The notes under the pieces: generated by a model
What the model saw: only the letters and a program-made list of their open reading frames with translations
Told to the model about the DNA's origin: nothing
The model's database searches: none
Assembly: GCF_036898095.1 (NCBI RefSeq)
Contig: NC_090763.1
Location: 52,768,043-52,832,042, forward strand
From: Palaemon carinicauda
Taxonomy: Eukaryota > Arthropoda > Malacostraca > Decapoda > Palaemonidae
Length of the DNA: 64,000 nucleotides
Direction: 5' to 3'
Program-made: the position numbers and the translations under genes
Part shown: piece after piece, positions 22,461 through 33,789 of the stretch
Position numbering within the stretch: the stretch's first letter is position 1
Layout of the letters: the number at the start of each line of letters is the position of its first letter

Positions 22461-24000
22461 CCTGGCCGGTATGCCAATATACTGTATGGGGGTATACGAC
22501 AAAAGACGCAAAATCTTGAAAAAATTCACTTGACTTCGTATGTCAATGGAGAATGTGAATACAACACATTTTGTCAAAATTCCACTAATATATTCTATAT
22601 AAATTAGAACACTTTGAAAAGATTTTACACAATAATAAAATAATTCACTGGAAAAATTAAATCTGAACAAAAGTTAGTTTAAGACAAAAAATTTTACGAT
22701 CAGAAATTATATACATACTAACTTGACTTGAACTATTATATCTGAATAAACCTTAACCTAAGAAAAGATTATAATGCAATGAAAATAATACAAATGCTTG
22801 AAATAATTCTTAACTAATACAATGATTAAGTTTGACTCTTAATGAATAATAGTTAACAAGATCACTTTACATAACTTATCCTGCCTACAGGGCCGTTTAT
22901 CAAAAACGTTAAACAATGTCAATACTCACCCTAATACAATGAATTCAAAATCACCTCTTAGTCCTTTGTATTTTTTCAACACACGATATGCTTTGGGGTA
23001 CACTGTGAGTCACTTAAGAGAGGACACACTAAAATGCACATAACACTTTCGACAAATACACTGCATTACGTGCGGGAGAGAGAGGGAAAGGGGAAGGAGG
23101 CTATTTCCAGGCTGCTGTTCTATCTCGATCTCTGTCTCTATCCGTCTCACGACACCCACAAGGTGATCGCGCGAGGGTAGTAACCTCTGCATTCCATGCT
23201 TTTATCTTTCTCTAGTATATTTGGAAGATTTATATTAGAAAAGTGTAAAGAAGGACCCTTTTCACCGGGCATCACAGGCCTCTTCCCAGAAATAGATTTT
23301 TCCTTCGTCAAAATCCCTTAATTCCAGAAGGCTCCAAATTCGGGAAGCGTAGCCTCTGCCTAAGGGCGTCAGTTTCCAACAAGATAAAAATGCCAAGAGG
23401 GGGTTTCAGGCATCTCTCAGATGCACGCCAATGCACCCGCAAGACGACTTCCAGCTAGCTCCGCCCACCTATTTTGGGCCAAAAAAAGATAACATCCTTT
23501 CGCTGGGCTTTCGTCAAGTTTCCAAAGCACATGGCAGAGAATCTTACAAACCGTATGTTCTTAAATTCTCTCTCAAACAAGATGCAATACATTATAAAAT
23601 ATAAAAGAACATCACCTAAGTGCTTGTTCCTATCTCGCACAAATCCTACAACACTTTCAAATAGACTACGTAAGACTTCGTACCAAACATACATGAAACA
23701 AAAAGTTAATTTGGACTCCTGAAAAGAAAAAGAAAAATTTTTAGTCTTTACAGCCAATCCGCAAGAGAGGCAATATGTCAGCACTCGATTGTAGCCAAAA
23801 CAAAAGTGAAGAAGGTCACTGGGTGAGTGTGTGAGCAGGGAGGTTGGTCTACACCCTGCTATCCCCACTAACTAACGGAGGGTTGCTGATATCTTACATG
23901 AAAGTTTTTATAGCTAAATCCAGCTCGCACTGAAACATATATCATAGTAAAGAACAAAGGTTTATATTTGTGTTGGAAAAAATGTAAGTTTCTCACAAAA
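22461..24000. other. Probable original intron sequence, no gene seen
   Basis: AT-rich stretch without recognisable transposon domains. The minus-strand frame 23455-23868 (137 codons) resembles nothing I know. This may be one of the few parts of the putative HEPN-NACHT intron that is not transposon. Confidence 0.35.
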
Positions 24001-24180
24001 ATATATTTTTCAATATTAAACTTACCCGATAATCATGTAGCTGTCAACTCCGTTGCCCGACAGAATTCTATGGAGGGATACGCCAGCTATCACAATACTA
24101 GAAGGGGGTGTATTTACCAGCGCCACCTGTGGCCAGGTACTCAAGTACTTTTTGTTGACACCTCCTCAATTATTCCTCTG
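24001..24180. repeat. DIRS2 inverted terminal repeat, left
   Basis: From the tip CTTACCCGATAATCATGTAG through CTCCGTTGCCCGACAGAATT and GGTGTATTTACCAGCGCCAC to GACACCTCCTCAATTATTCC. This is the reverse complement of 30655-30830. Confidence 0.88.
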
Positions 24181-25754
24181 TCGTGCTTCCGGCAAGACGT
24201 TCTGGGATACGCTTATGTTCTTGGAGTATTTTCACGACTTTGGTGAAGTATTTCTCTTTGATTTCGGCTGTCGCTTTACTGGAAACTTCTATATTAGCTT
24301 AGTTAGCTTTTGGAATTAATTTGATTAATTATGGTGACGAGAGAGTATGAACTCTCGTTCACCTTTCAATGGCCGACCCTTCCCTTAGACGGAAGTGTTG
24401 GTGTCTAAGAGAGTATAGACTCTCTTTCTTAATTTTGCTTAACAAAAGTTATAGATTTATTTTATATCTCTCCGCCTCTTATAGGCCTCTTCGATTAACT
24501 TCCTTTTATTATAAACTCATTAAAATTAATTTTTATATTTGTTTATATTCGACCTTCCTAATAGTAGGCGGTCTTTTACCGAAGTTAATAAACTTTGAGC
24601 CCGTCATTTCGGTTTTACCTGTTAACATATTATGCTATTTCCGCCACAGAGTTTGAAAGAATTTCTTTGATAGTCTCGTACTGTTTTCTAAGTTGAACTA
24701 ACGTTTTGTTTTGTCTCTGCAGTTGTTGACGTTCAGAACGTTCAACTTGCACTCTATCGTTACGATAGAGAAAGAATGTTCACGGTTTCACGTTGCAGTA
24801 AGAGTAACCGTGTCTAGCGTTTTGTTCATTCTTTCTTAACTTAATGGTTTTGATCCTAATAAAGGAACTTTTCAGTTTTTTCCTTTAACAATAATATGTT
24901 TTAACGATATATATGATTGGGCTCTTCTCTCAGGTTCTAAGTCAAGAGAGAGAGAGAGAGAGAGATAGAGACGGAGGGAGAAAGAGGATAAACGTTTCAT
25001 TCAAGCCTGCCAGGCGTACGAGTAACGTCGTTATCGTTTTTGCTCTTCTCCCTAGTCTCTTTAGGGGAAGAAACTAAACGTTTCTAGAGTGATCTAGTGT
25101 TTAGTCTCTTTCCAGCCACTGAATTATCTTTCATTAGATTTTTCTGTTACATTGTAATTCTGTTTTCGCAATTACTAACTTTGAGAAAGGATAGAATTGC
25201 GTATTTCAGGTACAAACCACTTAAAGTTTCGAGTTCAGTGAAATAAGTGCAAACAGAAATCAAAGTGATAAGTGATTAGTGCGTGAGGGTACTTTTGTGC
25301 GCGCCAGTCGTCCTCCCAGTCCGGGACCTCTTGCAAGCTCCCAAGCCCAGGGGAGAAGCAATGTCGAAGGGCATAAGGGTTCAGCAGGCCTTGATCGGCG
25401 CACAGAAGTATCCTCGGTGGTTGTGGGCGTGTCTTACCGAGACCGTCACTCCCACCCGCAGACGATTGAGCCCTTATTTTGCTCGTCTGCAGAAGAGATT
25501 AGGGGAGAAAATAAAGGCAGAGTAACGCTGGTCTCAGGTCTCAAGACCTCTTAAACGTTAAGTCCAGACCTATGCCAGACGTACGAAGTTAAAGTTCACA
25601 ACCCAAATGCAGTCATTGGGTTAGCTCTGACTCTCCTCAGTCATCAGTTGATTACACTCCGCCTAAGAGGAGTAAGGTTCTGCCGCAACAGATCTCTGCT
25701 GTTAAGGCTTTACCTCAGCAGACCTTAGTGTCTGCCGACCCCAAGTTGACTCTA

Positions 25755-26350
25755 CTGCAGTCCATACAGTCACAACTTTTGGTCTTGATGCGTGAGTGTC
25801 GGGCTGAGAGTGTTGCGCCTCCGCCTCCGCCTACACTCCCCCCCGCCTATGATCGCTCCGCCTGATCGCAGTACCACCTGCCAGGCGTACGATGTTGTGA
25901 ACTCTACTACAGTCCATGCAAGCACAGCTTTCGGACTTGATGCGTGAGTGTTGGGCTGAGAGTGTTGCTCCTCCGCCTCCGCCTACACTCCCTCCACCTA
26001 CACTCGCTCCGCCTGATCGCAGTACCATCTGCCAGGCGTACGATGTTGTGGACTCTACTACAGTCCATGCAAGCACAGCTTTCGGACTTGATGCGTGAGT
26101 GTCGGGCTGAGAGTGTTGCTCCTCCGCCTCCGCCTACACTCCCTCCACCTACTCTCGCTCCGCCTGATCGCAGTACCACCTGCCAGGCGTACGATGTTGT
26201 GGACTCTACTACAGTCCATGCAAGCACAGCTTTCGGACTTAATGCGTGAGTGTCGGGCTGAGAGTGTTACTCCTCCGCCTCCGCCTACACTCCCTCCGCC
26301 TACGCTCGCTCCGCCTGATCGCAGTACCACCTGCCAGGCGTACGATGTTG
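25755..26350 (+). repeat. 151-bp tandem repeat, about 4 copies, inside DIRS2 ORF1
   Basis: The anchor AGTCCATGCAAGCACAGC recurs at 25911, 26062 and 26213 with a diverged first copy at 25759, giving spacings of 151-152. Each unit carries the block CTCCGCCTCCGCCTACACTC and the flanking CAGGCGTACGATGTTG. Since 151 is not divisible by three, each added unit shifts the frame. Confidence 0.88.
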
Positions 26351-26994
26351 AGCCACGTGCTGAGTTTGCTGTTCCCTGTGGTGTTCAGCCTCCGCCTTCC
26401 TTAAGGCAACCTTTACAATGGGATCAGGAGGATTATACCTCTCTTCCTCCGACTCCACTTGCTGCTCCACCAGTGATGCAACACTCGGTTGAGGTACAAC
26501 AACCTCTCCCGTCCATGAGTCAGTCTCCTCAGCTCTCGCTGCAGCGAGCTCAACCCTCCACAAGGCAAGCACCACAACACCTTAGCCTTGCGCCTCAGGA
26601 GCCTCAGCTTGCGAGACATTTACCTTGTTCTGCGCAGCCTCTTCCTCATCGCGCTCCGCTCACACCACAGGAACTGGAACTTGCTACTCCGCTTCCGCCA
26701 ACCGCTCAGCAAGCGCAACCCTTGGGTTCAACCACTCATGCTAGGAGTCAGCCTCCTCCACCCATGCGCCTTCCTTCTGCTTGTCTTTTATTCAGCCTTT
26801 GCAGACTGAGCCTCAGGTGTTCCCTCAACGGAGTCTTGAAGAGGAAACCACAACTATTGTTGTTCCAGCTCGTTCTGACTCTGCTGTTCAGCATACCTTA
26901 CCTCCATTTTCATACCATGGTTTAAACCCCATGCAAGCATGCATAAAGCACTCTAGCACTGGTCATGGAATTTCTGAGAAATGTTAAACGCCAT

Positions 26995-27215
26995 GCACAC
27001 GCTCTGCTTTCCTTACAGCAGGCTCTGCTTACAGCAGGCTCTGCTTACTACATGCTCAGCATACAGCATGCTCTGCATTCAGCATGCTCTGCATACAACA
27101 TGCTCTGCATACAGCATGCTCTGCATTCAGCATGCTCTGCATACAACATGCTCTACATACAGCATGCTCTGCATACAGCATACTCTGCATACATCATGCT
27201 CTGCATACCTTACCG
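26995..27215 (+). repeat. 16-bp tandem repeat CATGCTCTGCATACAG
   Basis: About ten near-identical 16-bp units between 27055 and 27210, preceded by degenerate GCTCTGCTTACAGCAG units from 27000. Overlapping frames of 75-103 codons here arise from the repeat and are not evidence of coding. Confidence 0.85.
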
Positions 27216-27804
27216 CATGCTTCTCAACACATCTTGGGTTGTTGCCAACTCACTAGACTGTCAAGCAGTTTCATAACGTTGCCTTCTAGTCTGCTGCTTT
27301 TGCACCAGTGAACCCTCACTCAGAGAACTTAGCTTTTCTAGGATAAGGTCCCTGTAGATGAGAAAGTTCTTTTCTCCCTCCTTCTGATATTCCCTTGAGG
27401 ACTCTGTCATTTGGAGGGAGCCTTTAGCTGCATAACCTCTTATGGACTTTTATTTAAGCATAACATGCTTACAGGGAAGGTAATGGTTCCACTTCAGTCG
27501 CTAATCCCGTCTGTTACCACACCTGCTCCCATAGACCTTGAGCTGTGTTGCATGTCATGCAGTCCAAGCTTAGTCCTTGTTAGAGGATTTTTTGTTTACG
27601 GAGTCAATGTGTCACGGGGAAGACGTTCAACAACCAACAGAAGTGACTTGTTGTGACGCAGTGCGGCAACCTCAGCAACCCGTTAAGGAGTTGTCTGTAC
27701 GACCCAGACAGTCTAGACAGATTCGGGTTGTCACTGTACTTCCTCGCTTGCCCATGATTGACAGTTTACAGACTGTGCAGCAGTATCATGATCTTGTGTC
27801 CGGC

Positions 27805-29242
27805 TCCGTCAGACGACTGGCTTTTAAGAGCTCCCACAAGTCGTCGCTGTCTGGAGATTTTCAAATGGACTATGGATCTGACCAAGGAACTGGGCCTCCT
27901 GGTCAATTTTGAGGAGTCTCAGCTCGTTCCATCCCAGACCATTGTCTCCTTGGGTATGGATCTTCAGAGTCGAGCTTTTCGGACTTGTCCGTCGGCCCCA
28001 AGGATCTTCCAAGCCCTAGAATGCATCCAGAGCATGCTGAGAGGGAACCGATGCTTAGTCAGGCAGTGGATGAGTCTAACAGGGACACTTTCATCGCTGG
28101 CCCTGTTCATCGAGTTAGGGAGACTCCACCTCCGCCCCCTTCAGTATCATCTAGCTGCTCACTGGATAAAGGACATGACGCTAGAGACGGTCTCAGTTCC
28201 TGTTTCCGAAGAGATGAGGTCTACTCTAACGTGGTGGAAGAACAGCATTCTTCTCAAGGAAGGTCTACCATTGGCTGTTCAGACCCCCGACCACCGTCTC
28301 TTCTCGGACGCATCGGACACGGGCTGGGGTGCGACACTGGACGGACAGGAATGCTCGGGAACATGGAATCAGGAGCAAAGGACACTTCACATCTATTGCA
28401 AGGAGTTGTTGGCAGTTCATCTGGCCTTGATAAACTTCAAGTCCCTCCAGCTAAACAAGGTGGTGGAGGTGAACTCCGACAACACCACAGCCTTGGCTTA
28501 CATCTCCAAGCAGGGAGGGACTCATTCGAGGAAGTTGTTCGAGATCGCAAGGGACCTCCTCATTTGGTCAAAAGATCGAAAGCTCACGCTGGTAACGAGG
28601 CTCATTCAGGGCGATATGAATGTCATGGCAGATCGCCTCAGCCGGAAGGGTCAGGTCTTCCCCACAGAGTGGACCCTTCACAAGAATGTTTGCAGCAGAC
28701 TTTGGGCCCTGTGGGGTCAGCCAACCATAGATCTATTCGCTACCTCGATGACCAAGAGGCTCCTCTTGTATTGTTCTCCGATTCCAGACCCAGCAGCAGT
28801 TCGCGTGGATGCCTTTCTGCTGGATTGGTCCCATCTCAACCTGTATGCATTCCCGCCGTTCAAGATTGTCAACAGGGTACTTCAGAAGTTCGCCTCTCAC
28901 AAAGGGACACGGCTGACGTTGGTTGCTCCCCTCTGGCCCGCGAGAGAATGGTTCACCGAGGTACTGCAATGGCTGGTCGACGTTCCCAGGACTCTTCCTC
29001 TAAGAGTGGACCTTCTGCGTCAACCTCACGTAAAGAAGGTACACCCAAACCTCCACGCTCTTCGTCTGACTGCCTTCAGACTATCGAAAGACTCTCAAGA
29101 GCTAGAGGCTTTTCGAAGGAGGCAGCCAGAGCGATTGCCAGAGCAAGGACGACATCCACTCTCAGAGTCTATCAGTCTAAATGGGAAGTCTTCCGAAGCT
29201 GGTGCAAGGCCAATGCAGTTTCCTCAACCAGTACCACTGTAA
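27805..29242 (+). pseudogene. DIRS2 RT (C-terminal part) and RNase H
   Basis: The frame runs open from 27758 to 29242. True RT homology begins at DDWLLRAPTSRRC, the active-site aspartates, directly after ORF1 sequence; everything N-terminal of the active site is deleted. RNase H follows complete: LFSDASDTGWGATLDG, HIYCKELLAVHLAL, VNSDNTTALAYISKQGG and VMADRLSRKGQ, then the DIRS-typical TIDLFATSMTK and LYAFPPFKIVN blocks. Because RT lacks its fingers and most of the palm, reverse transcription is impossible, although RNase H could be translated if a start were supplied. Confidence 0.87.
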
Positions 29243-30141
29243 CCCAGATTGCTGACTTCCTGTTACATCTAAGGAACGTAAGATCCCTATCAGCTCCTAC
29301 GATCAAGGGTTACAGAAGTATGTTGGCAGCGGTTTTCCGCCACAGAGGCTTGGATCTTTCCTCCAACAAAGATCTACAGGACCTCCTTAGGTCTTTTGAG
29401 ACCTCAAAGGAACGTCGGTTGTCCACTCCAGGCTGGAATCTAGACGTGGTCCTAAGGTTCCTAATGTCATCAGGATTTGAACCGCTCCAATCAGCCTCTT
29501 TTAAGGACCTCACATTAAAAACTCTTTTCCTCGTGTGCTTAGCAACAGGTAAAAGAGTAAGTGAGATCCACGCCTTCAGCAGGAACATAGGTTTCACATC
29601 TGAAACGGCTACATGTTCCTTGCAGCTCGGTTTTTTGGCTAAAAACGAGCTTCCTTCCCGTCCTTGGCCTAAGTCGTTCGAGATCCCAAGCCTGTCCAAC
29701 ATGGTGGGGAACGAACTGGAGAGAGTACTTTGCCCAGTTAGAGCTCTTAAGTACTATCTAAGAAGGTCAAAACCATTACGAGGACAATCAGAAGCCTTAT
29801 GGTGTGCTATCAAGAAGCCTTCTCTACCAATGTCTAAGAACGCAGTTTCTTACTACATCAGGCTTCTGATTAGAGAAGCAAATTCTCATCTGAAGGAAGA
29901 AGACTTTGCTTTGCTGAAGGTAAGGACACATGAAGTGAGAGCTGTGGCTACTTCAGTGGCCTTCAAACAGAACCGTTCTCTGCAGAGTGTTATGGATGCA
30001 ACCTATTGGAGAAGCAAGTCAGTGTTCGCATCATTCTATCTCAAAGATGTCCAGTCTCTTTACGAGTACTGCTACACCCTGGGACCATTCGTAGCAACGA
30101 ATGCAGTAGTAGGCGAGGGCTCAGCCACTACATTCCCATAA
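29058..30141 (+). CDS. DIRS2 tyrosine recombinase, intact
   Basis: The frame is open from 27985, overlapping the RNase H frame; the recombinase homology starts near 29058 and ends at the stop after 30138. It includes RVYQSKWEVFRSWC and APTIKGYRSMLAAVF (core-binding), then ATGKRVSEIHAFS (first arginine), RTHEVRAVATS (H-x-x-R), and FASFYLKDVQSLY (tyrosine). It is very close to the DIRS1 protein. All catalytic residues are present, so this copy could in principle supply recombinase to related elements. Confidence 0.88.
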
Positions 30142-30519
30142 TCCCATAACTTTTTAACCTTTCTCTTGAATACTTTTTATGGGTTGTACGGTCGGCTAAG
30201 AAGCCTTCCACATCCTTGTTGATTTGGCGGGTGGTCAATTCTTTCTTGAGAAGCGCCGAGGTTAAAGGTTGTGATGAGGTCCTTTAGTATGGGTTGCAGC
30301 CCTGTATACTTTAGCACCTTTGAGTTGATTCAGCCTCCCAAGAGGAACGCTGCGCTCAGTAAGGAAGACGATCTTATTAAAGGCAGAGTAACGGTTCAAG
30401 TCGACTTCCTTACCAGGTACTTATTATTTCATTGTTATTGTGGATAACTGATTATATGAAATACGGGATACTTAGCTATCCTTTAGTCTTGTACACTGGT
30501 TTTTCACCCACCCCCCTGG

Positions 30520-30615
30520 GTGTGAATCAGCTACATGATTATCGGGTAAGTTTAATATTGAAAAATGTTATTTTTATTAATAAAATAAATTTTTGAATAT
30601 ACTTACCCGATAATC
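30520..30615. repeat. DIRS2 internal complementary region
   Basis: The left half CTACATGATTATCGGGTAAG through TTTAATATTGAAAAAT is the inverse of the left tip; the right half AAATAAATTTTTGAATATAC through TTACCCGATAATCATG is the inverse of the right tip. The join falls in an AT-rich palindrome at about 30565-30590. Confidence 0.82.
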
Positions 30616-30639
30616 ATGATTTAATCGACCCTCCCTTCC

Positions 30640-30855
30640 TCCCCATAGAGAACCAGTGGACCGAGGAATAATTGAGGAGGTGTCAACAAGAAGTACTTGA
30701 GTACCTGGCCACAGGTGGCGCTGGTAAATACACCCCCTTCTAGTATTGTGATAGCTGGCGTATCCCTCCATAGAATTCTGTCGGGCAACGGAGTTGACAG
30801 CTACATGATTATCGGGTAAGTATATTCAAAAATTTATTTTATTAATAAAAATAAC
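30640..30855. repeat. DIRS2 inverted terminal repeat, right
   Basis: Reverse complement of the left repeat, ending in an AT-rich tip (about 30815-30855) that contains overlapping minus-strand AATAAA hexamers at 30833-30843. Confidence 0.88.
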
Positions 30856-30906
30856 ATAATTATTGCATTTAGAAATTTTCATCAAAGTAAACATCAAAAT
30901 AAATAC

Positions 30907-33682
30907 CTTCCATTTATTTGCATCGCCACTCTTTTTATCCATTCCTTATGTTCATCCTTAGTTCCCAACAGTTTCAGCTCAAAATTTTCTGTATACTTCA
31001 AATCACATAATTCTGATGGAGAGCAGCTAAAAGATACACCCAGTGTCATATGTAGCTTTTTGACAGTTTTATGAATCTTACTCAAACTTCTTTTGAATGC
31101 TTTGACTGCATTAACAGTGTTCAACCTAACATAAATAGTCTCAAGATCATGACAGGAGCTTAAAACCTCCTGTTCTCCTAAACCACCAGTGAAACTGGTG
31201 AGGCAACCCCAGGGATTCAAAGACAATACCAAGTCATCTGATAGTCTACTATGGAAGATCCTTTCATGATTCAAGAGGCTTAATTCAATCATAACTGGAT
31301 CAGTTTTCCTATTTGCCTGGGTATATTCTGACTTACAGCATTTGACTTCTCTCAATGTAGGTAACAGGTCTTTGATATCATAAGGATTAACCGCAGCTGG
31401 AATTTCAATCTTTAGAGTCTCTAAATTCACATCAAAATCCCGATAAAACTTGAGCGCAGAAACAACATGTTTATCATTCAAAGTCCAATGTGACCGAGGC
31501 AATTTGTCAATTATCTTGCGACCTGCACTTTCATTTTTCAGGGTTTCTGTGTAGAAACTCCACCAAAAATTGTAATCAGTTGAGGGAATATTTGCTTTGT
31601 CTAAAATCTCAAATATTTCCTTTTCATACTTCACAAAATTATCTGTAATTGCTAAACATCCTGTTATATACTTAATAATTTCTAAAAGATTTTCCCAAAA
31701 ATGGTGGTTCTGTTTCAATTCAGCATCTATATCTTTAAAAGAGAGCTTTTTATAGCTTCCAAGAGTCACACTATCAGCCAAATATGCTCCAGCTAGATAT
31801 TCCATTTGTGTTTTATGAAGAAAAGCAAACCTGTTTTGCATGGAGATATTCCCTTCTGTTTCCCAATACAAAAAGGATGATAAAAAGTCTAATACATCTT
31901 CATCAACTGATCTACAACACTCTTCCTTTAAGCTTTCTATTTCCATGTTTGTCAAAGTTTTGATATCTCCTCCAAGCAGCTTTAACCAAGCTTGTTGACC
32001 CAAACAGAAAAGGATCTTTTCAAGCTCAAAATTAAGCTTTTTTCTGTTATCCTTCTCTAAAGTGTCACTTCTGTTCTTTTTCTCTAACAACTCACAAAAT
32101 CTTCTTTGAGAAAGCTTGAAGATTTCTTGATACAGCAAGGTGGAAGAGACAATTTTTAAAGTAGATTTGGAATCCACCCTCCATAGACATATAAGGAGAG
32201 AAAGGGTCAGTGGAAGCTTCAAATGTCTACCTATAACTTTTCTCGTAGTTTCCATATACTCCAGAAACGAACAAAGTTCTTCCTCACGTTTTACTTCGTC
32301 TTTTTCCACTGCTGCAAATACCTTTTCAGAAAATGTTTTTAAAACATTTTCATCAAAGCCATGTATGTACATTTCTCCCGGAAGGGAAGAAACCTTGCAG
32401 TTCCCATATATGCAAAGTATATCCTCTTTGTATTCAGGAAGAGTTGTAAAAAGGATACATTGATCGCTTAATTTATAAAAAATGTCTCTTACCAGGTCTA
32501 GAGACTTGCCTATCTCGGCTTCTTCAAAACCATCAACCATTATAAGTATTTCTAGTTCTTTCAAGGTTGATATAATGTCATCAGTTTGAAATTGCATACA
32601 TGTTTCCAACAGACATTCTTCTGTGAGAAACTCTAATAGTGTTTGGGATTTAACTTTGCCAACTTCAACATATATTATCAAATCAAACTTATTTAGACCA
32701 ATCACCTTTTGATCACTCTCTTTTTTGCACCATTCATGGATTACATAATGGCACAAAAACGTCTTTCCACTTCCAGCTAATCCACAAAATACAAGAGGTT
32801 TTCGTTTTGGTCCTTTCATTTTTCCTGTAACAGTGAAAATCTCAGCTATTCCAATGGTTTTACCATTGAACTCTATATCTAATGGAGTAAAGATCGTGTC
32901 AACTTGATATCTACTCGAAGTAGTTTTCTTTACATCTTCCCCTGCCATCCAAAAGCATGGATTCCGAATTTGCAGTCTGCTGTATGCCGAGTGAAGTTCT
33001 CTTTTTCCTTCCTCTATCATTTTAAACCTCAAATTATCTTTAAATTCTTTCACATCTTCTAAATATGTTTCTGAATCAACCTGGTAAATTTGAATAGAAA
33101 GAATACACTCTAAGGAATCTTCCATAGCACTTATATTATCTGAGAAATCTTGACTAACAACATTTCCAACATTCAAATATATGTCTTTAAGAAGACCTTT
33201 CATATACTCAACCAAAGGACTCAATTCACTAGAGGTTACTCCATATTTGTGGCATACTTTGTTTCGCAATTCTCTGAATTCTTCAATAGCCATCTTTCCT
33301 TTGTCGCTCAGCTTATCATACAGATCTTTACATACGTCTTCAATAACGCCATTTGCAAAAGTTATATCAAAATCTTCCTTATTCAGGTCTAAATCAAAAA
33401 GATAAAAATGGTCTTTATCAAAAACAGCCTTAATTTTCCTTCTACCCCATTTCTCATCGGCCATGTACTGGCGCAAAGTCTTACTCCCTCCATTGGAATT
33501 CATGGATGTATGTGAATACATCGCTCTTGCAACATCACACAAGACACTTGCTCCAACTTTATTCACGCATCTGAATAATTTGCTGTAACAAAAATCTGCC
33601 TCACTGTATTCTTTTGGCATACGACGTTCTGGTAATTCCATAAATGAAGCCATGTTCACATATTGTGGTTTTCTACGAGTAC
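30907..33682 (-). CDS. HEPN-NACHT NLR-like protein, main exon
   Basis: One open frame covers 33731-30894 on the minus strand. The best start inside it is ATG at 33653 (context GAACATGG), giving 919 residues to the TGA at 30894. A good acceptor, TTTTGATATTTGCAG, ends at 33683, so the first 26 codons of the longest frame are probably intronic and the exon begins at 33682. Domains, numbered from that ATG: a helical N-terminal region with RNKVCH at 130-135, fitting the R-x4-6-H motif of HEPN domains (DZIP3-like type); NACHT with Walker A GLAGSGKT at 291-298 and Walker B ILIMVDGFEE at 369-378; HGFDENVLKTFSEKVF and FLHKTQMEYLAGAYLA, typical of the NACHT winged-helix and helical parts; and a leucine-rich C-terminus. 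NACHT ATPases oligomerise in innate immunity; HEPN domains are often RNases. A sensor role is inference. The donor at 30907/30906 suggests splicing onward. Confidence 0.85.
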
Positions 33683-33700
33683 CTGCAAATATCAAAATCC
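33683..33700 (-). other. Putative 3' splice site before the HEPN-NACHT exon
   Basis: Minus-strand TTTTGATATTTGCAG directly before GTACTCG. Reading back from the ATG at 33653 there is no stop before this site, so the exon may begin as coding or as 5' UTR. No matching upstream exon was recognised. Confidence 0.55.
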
Positions 33701-33789
33701 TTTTAAAATTTGTTTCATCGGAGCCTATCAATTATATACATGTCAACAACTGTGGTCCGGAATGCCTCCTTAAAAAATTTATTTTTTTT

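Larger units (their letters stand above)
24369..27805 (+). pseudogene. DIRS2 ORF1 (gag-like) remnants
   Basis: The start MADPS at 24369 matches the first residues of DIRS1 ORF1, but the cysteine cluster is lost. At 25279-25554 the text VRASRPPSPGPLASSQAQGRSN matches DIRS1 ORF1 residues around 170-195 (only the first part quoted aligns exactly). Proline/glutamine-rich frames at 26095-26925 and the block RQPQQPVKELSVRPRQSRQ near 27670 parallel the DIRS1 low-complexity middle. Frame changes and a tandem array whose 151-bp unit is not a multiple of three prevent a full product. Confidence 0.7.
24001..30855 (+). mobile_element. DIRS-like retrotransposon DIRS2, internally deleted
   Basis: Plus-strand element of about 6.9 kb in the DIRS1 subfamily. 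Inverted ends are at about 24001-24180 and 30640-30855, with an internal complementary region at 30520-30615. The left half is a decayed ORF1 with two tandem-repeat expansions. A deletion fuses mid-ORF1 to the RT active site; RNase H and the recombinase are open. It is not autonomous. Its right end lies about 50 bp from the HEPN-NACHT exon. Confidence 0.9.

Noticed and set aside
23455..23868. 137-codon minus-strand frame as a gene
   Set aside because: No recognisable domain, composition like its surroundings, no splice or start support.
26995..27311. Cysteine/histidine-rich frames near 27.1 kb
   Set aside because: Produced by the 16-bp repeat; three frames overlap with similar peptides.
33683..33731. 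First 26 codons of the longest HEPN-NACHT frame as coding
   Set aside because: They are preceded and overlapped by a good splice acceptor ending at 33683, so they are probably intron.
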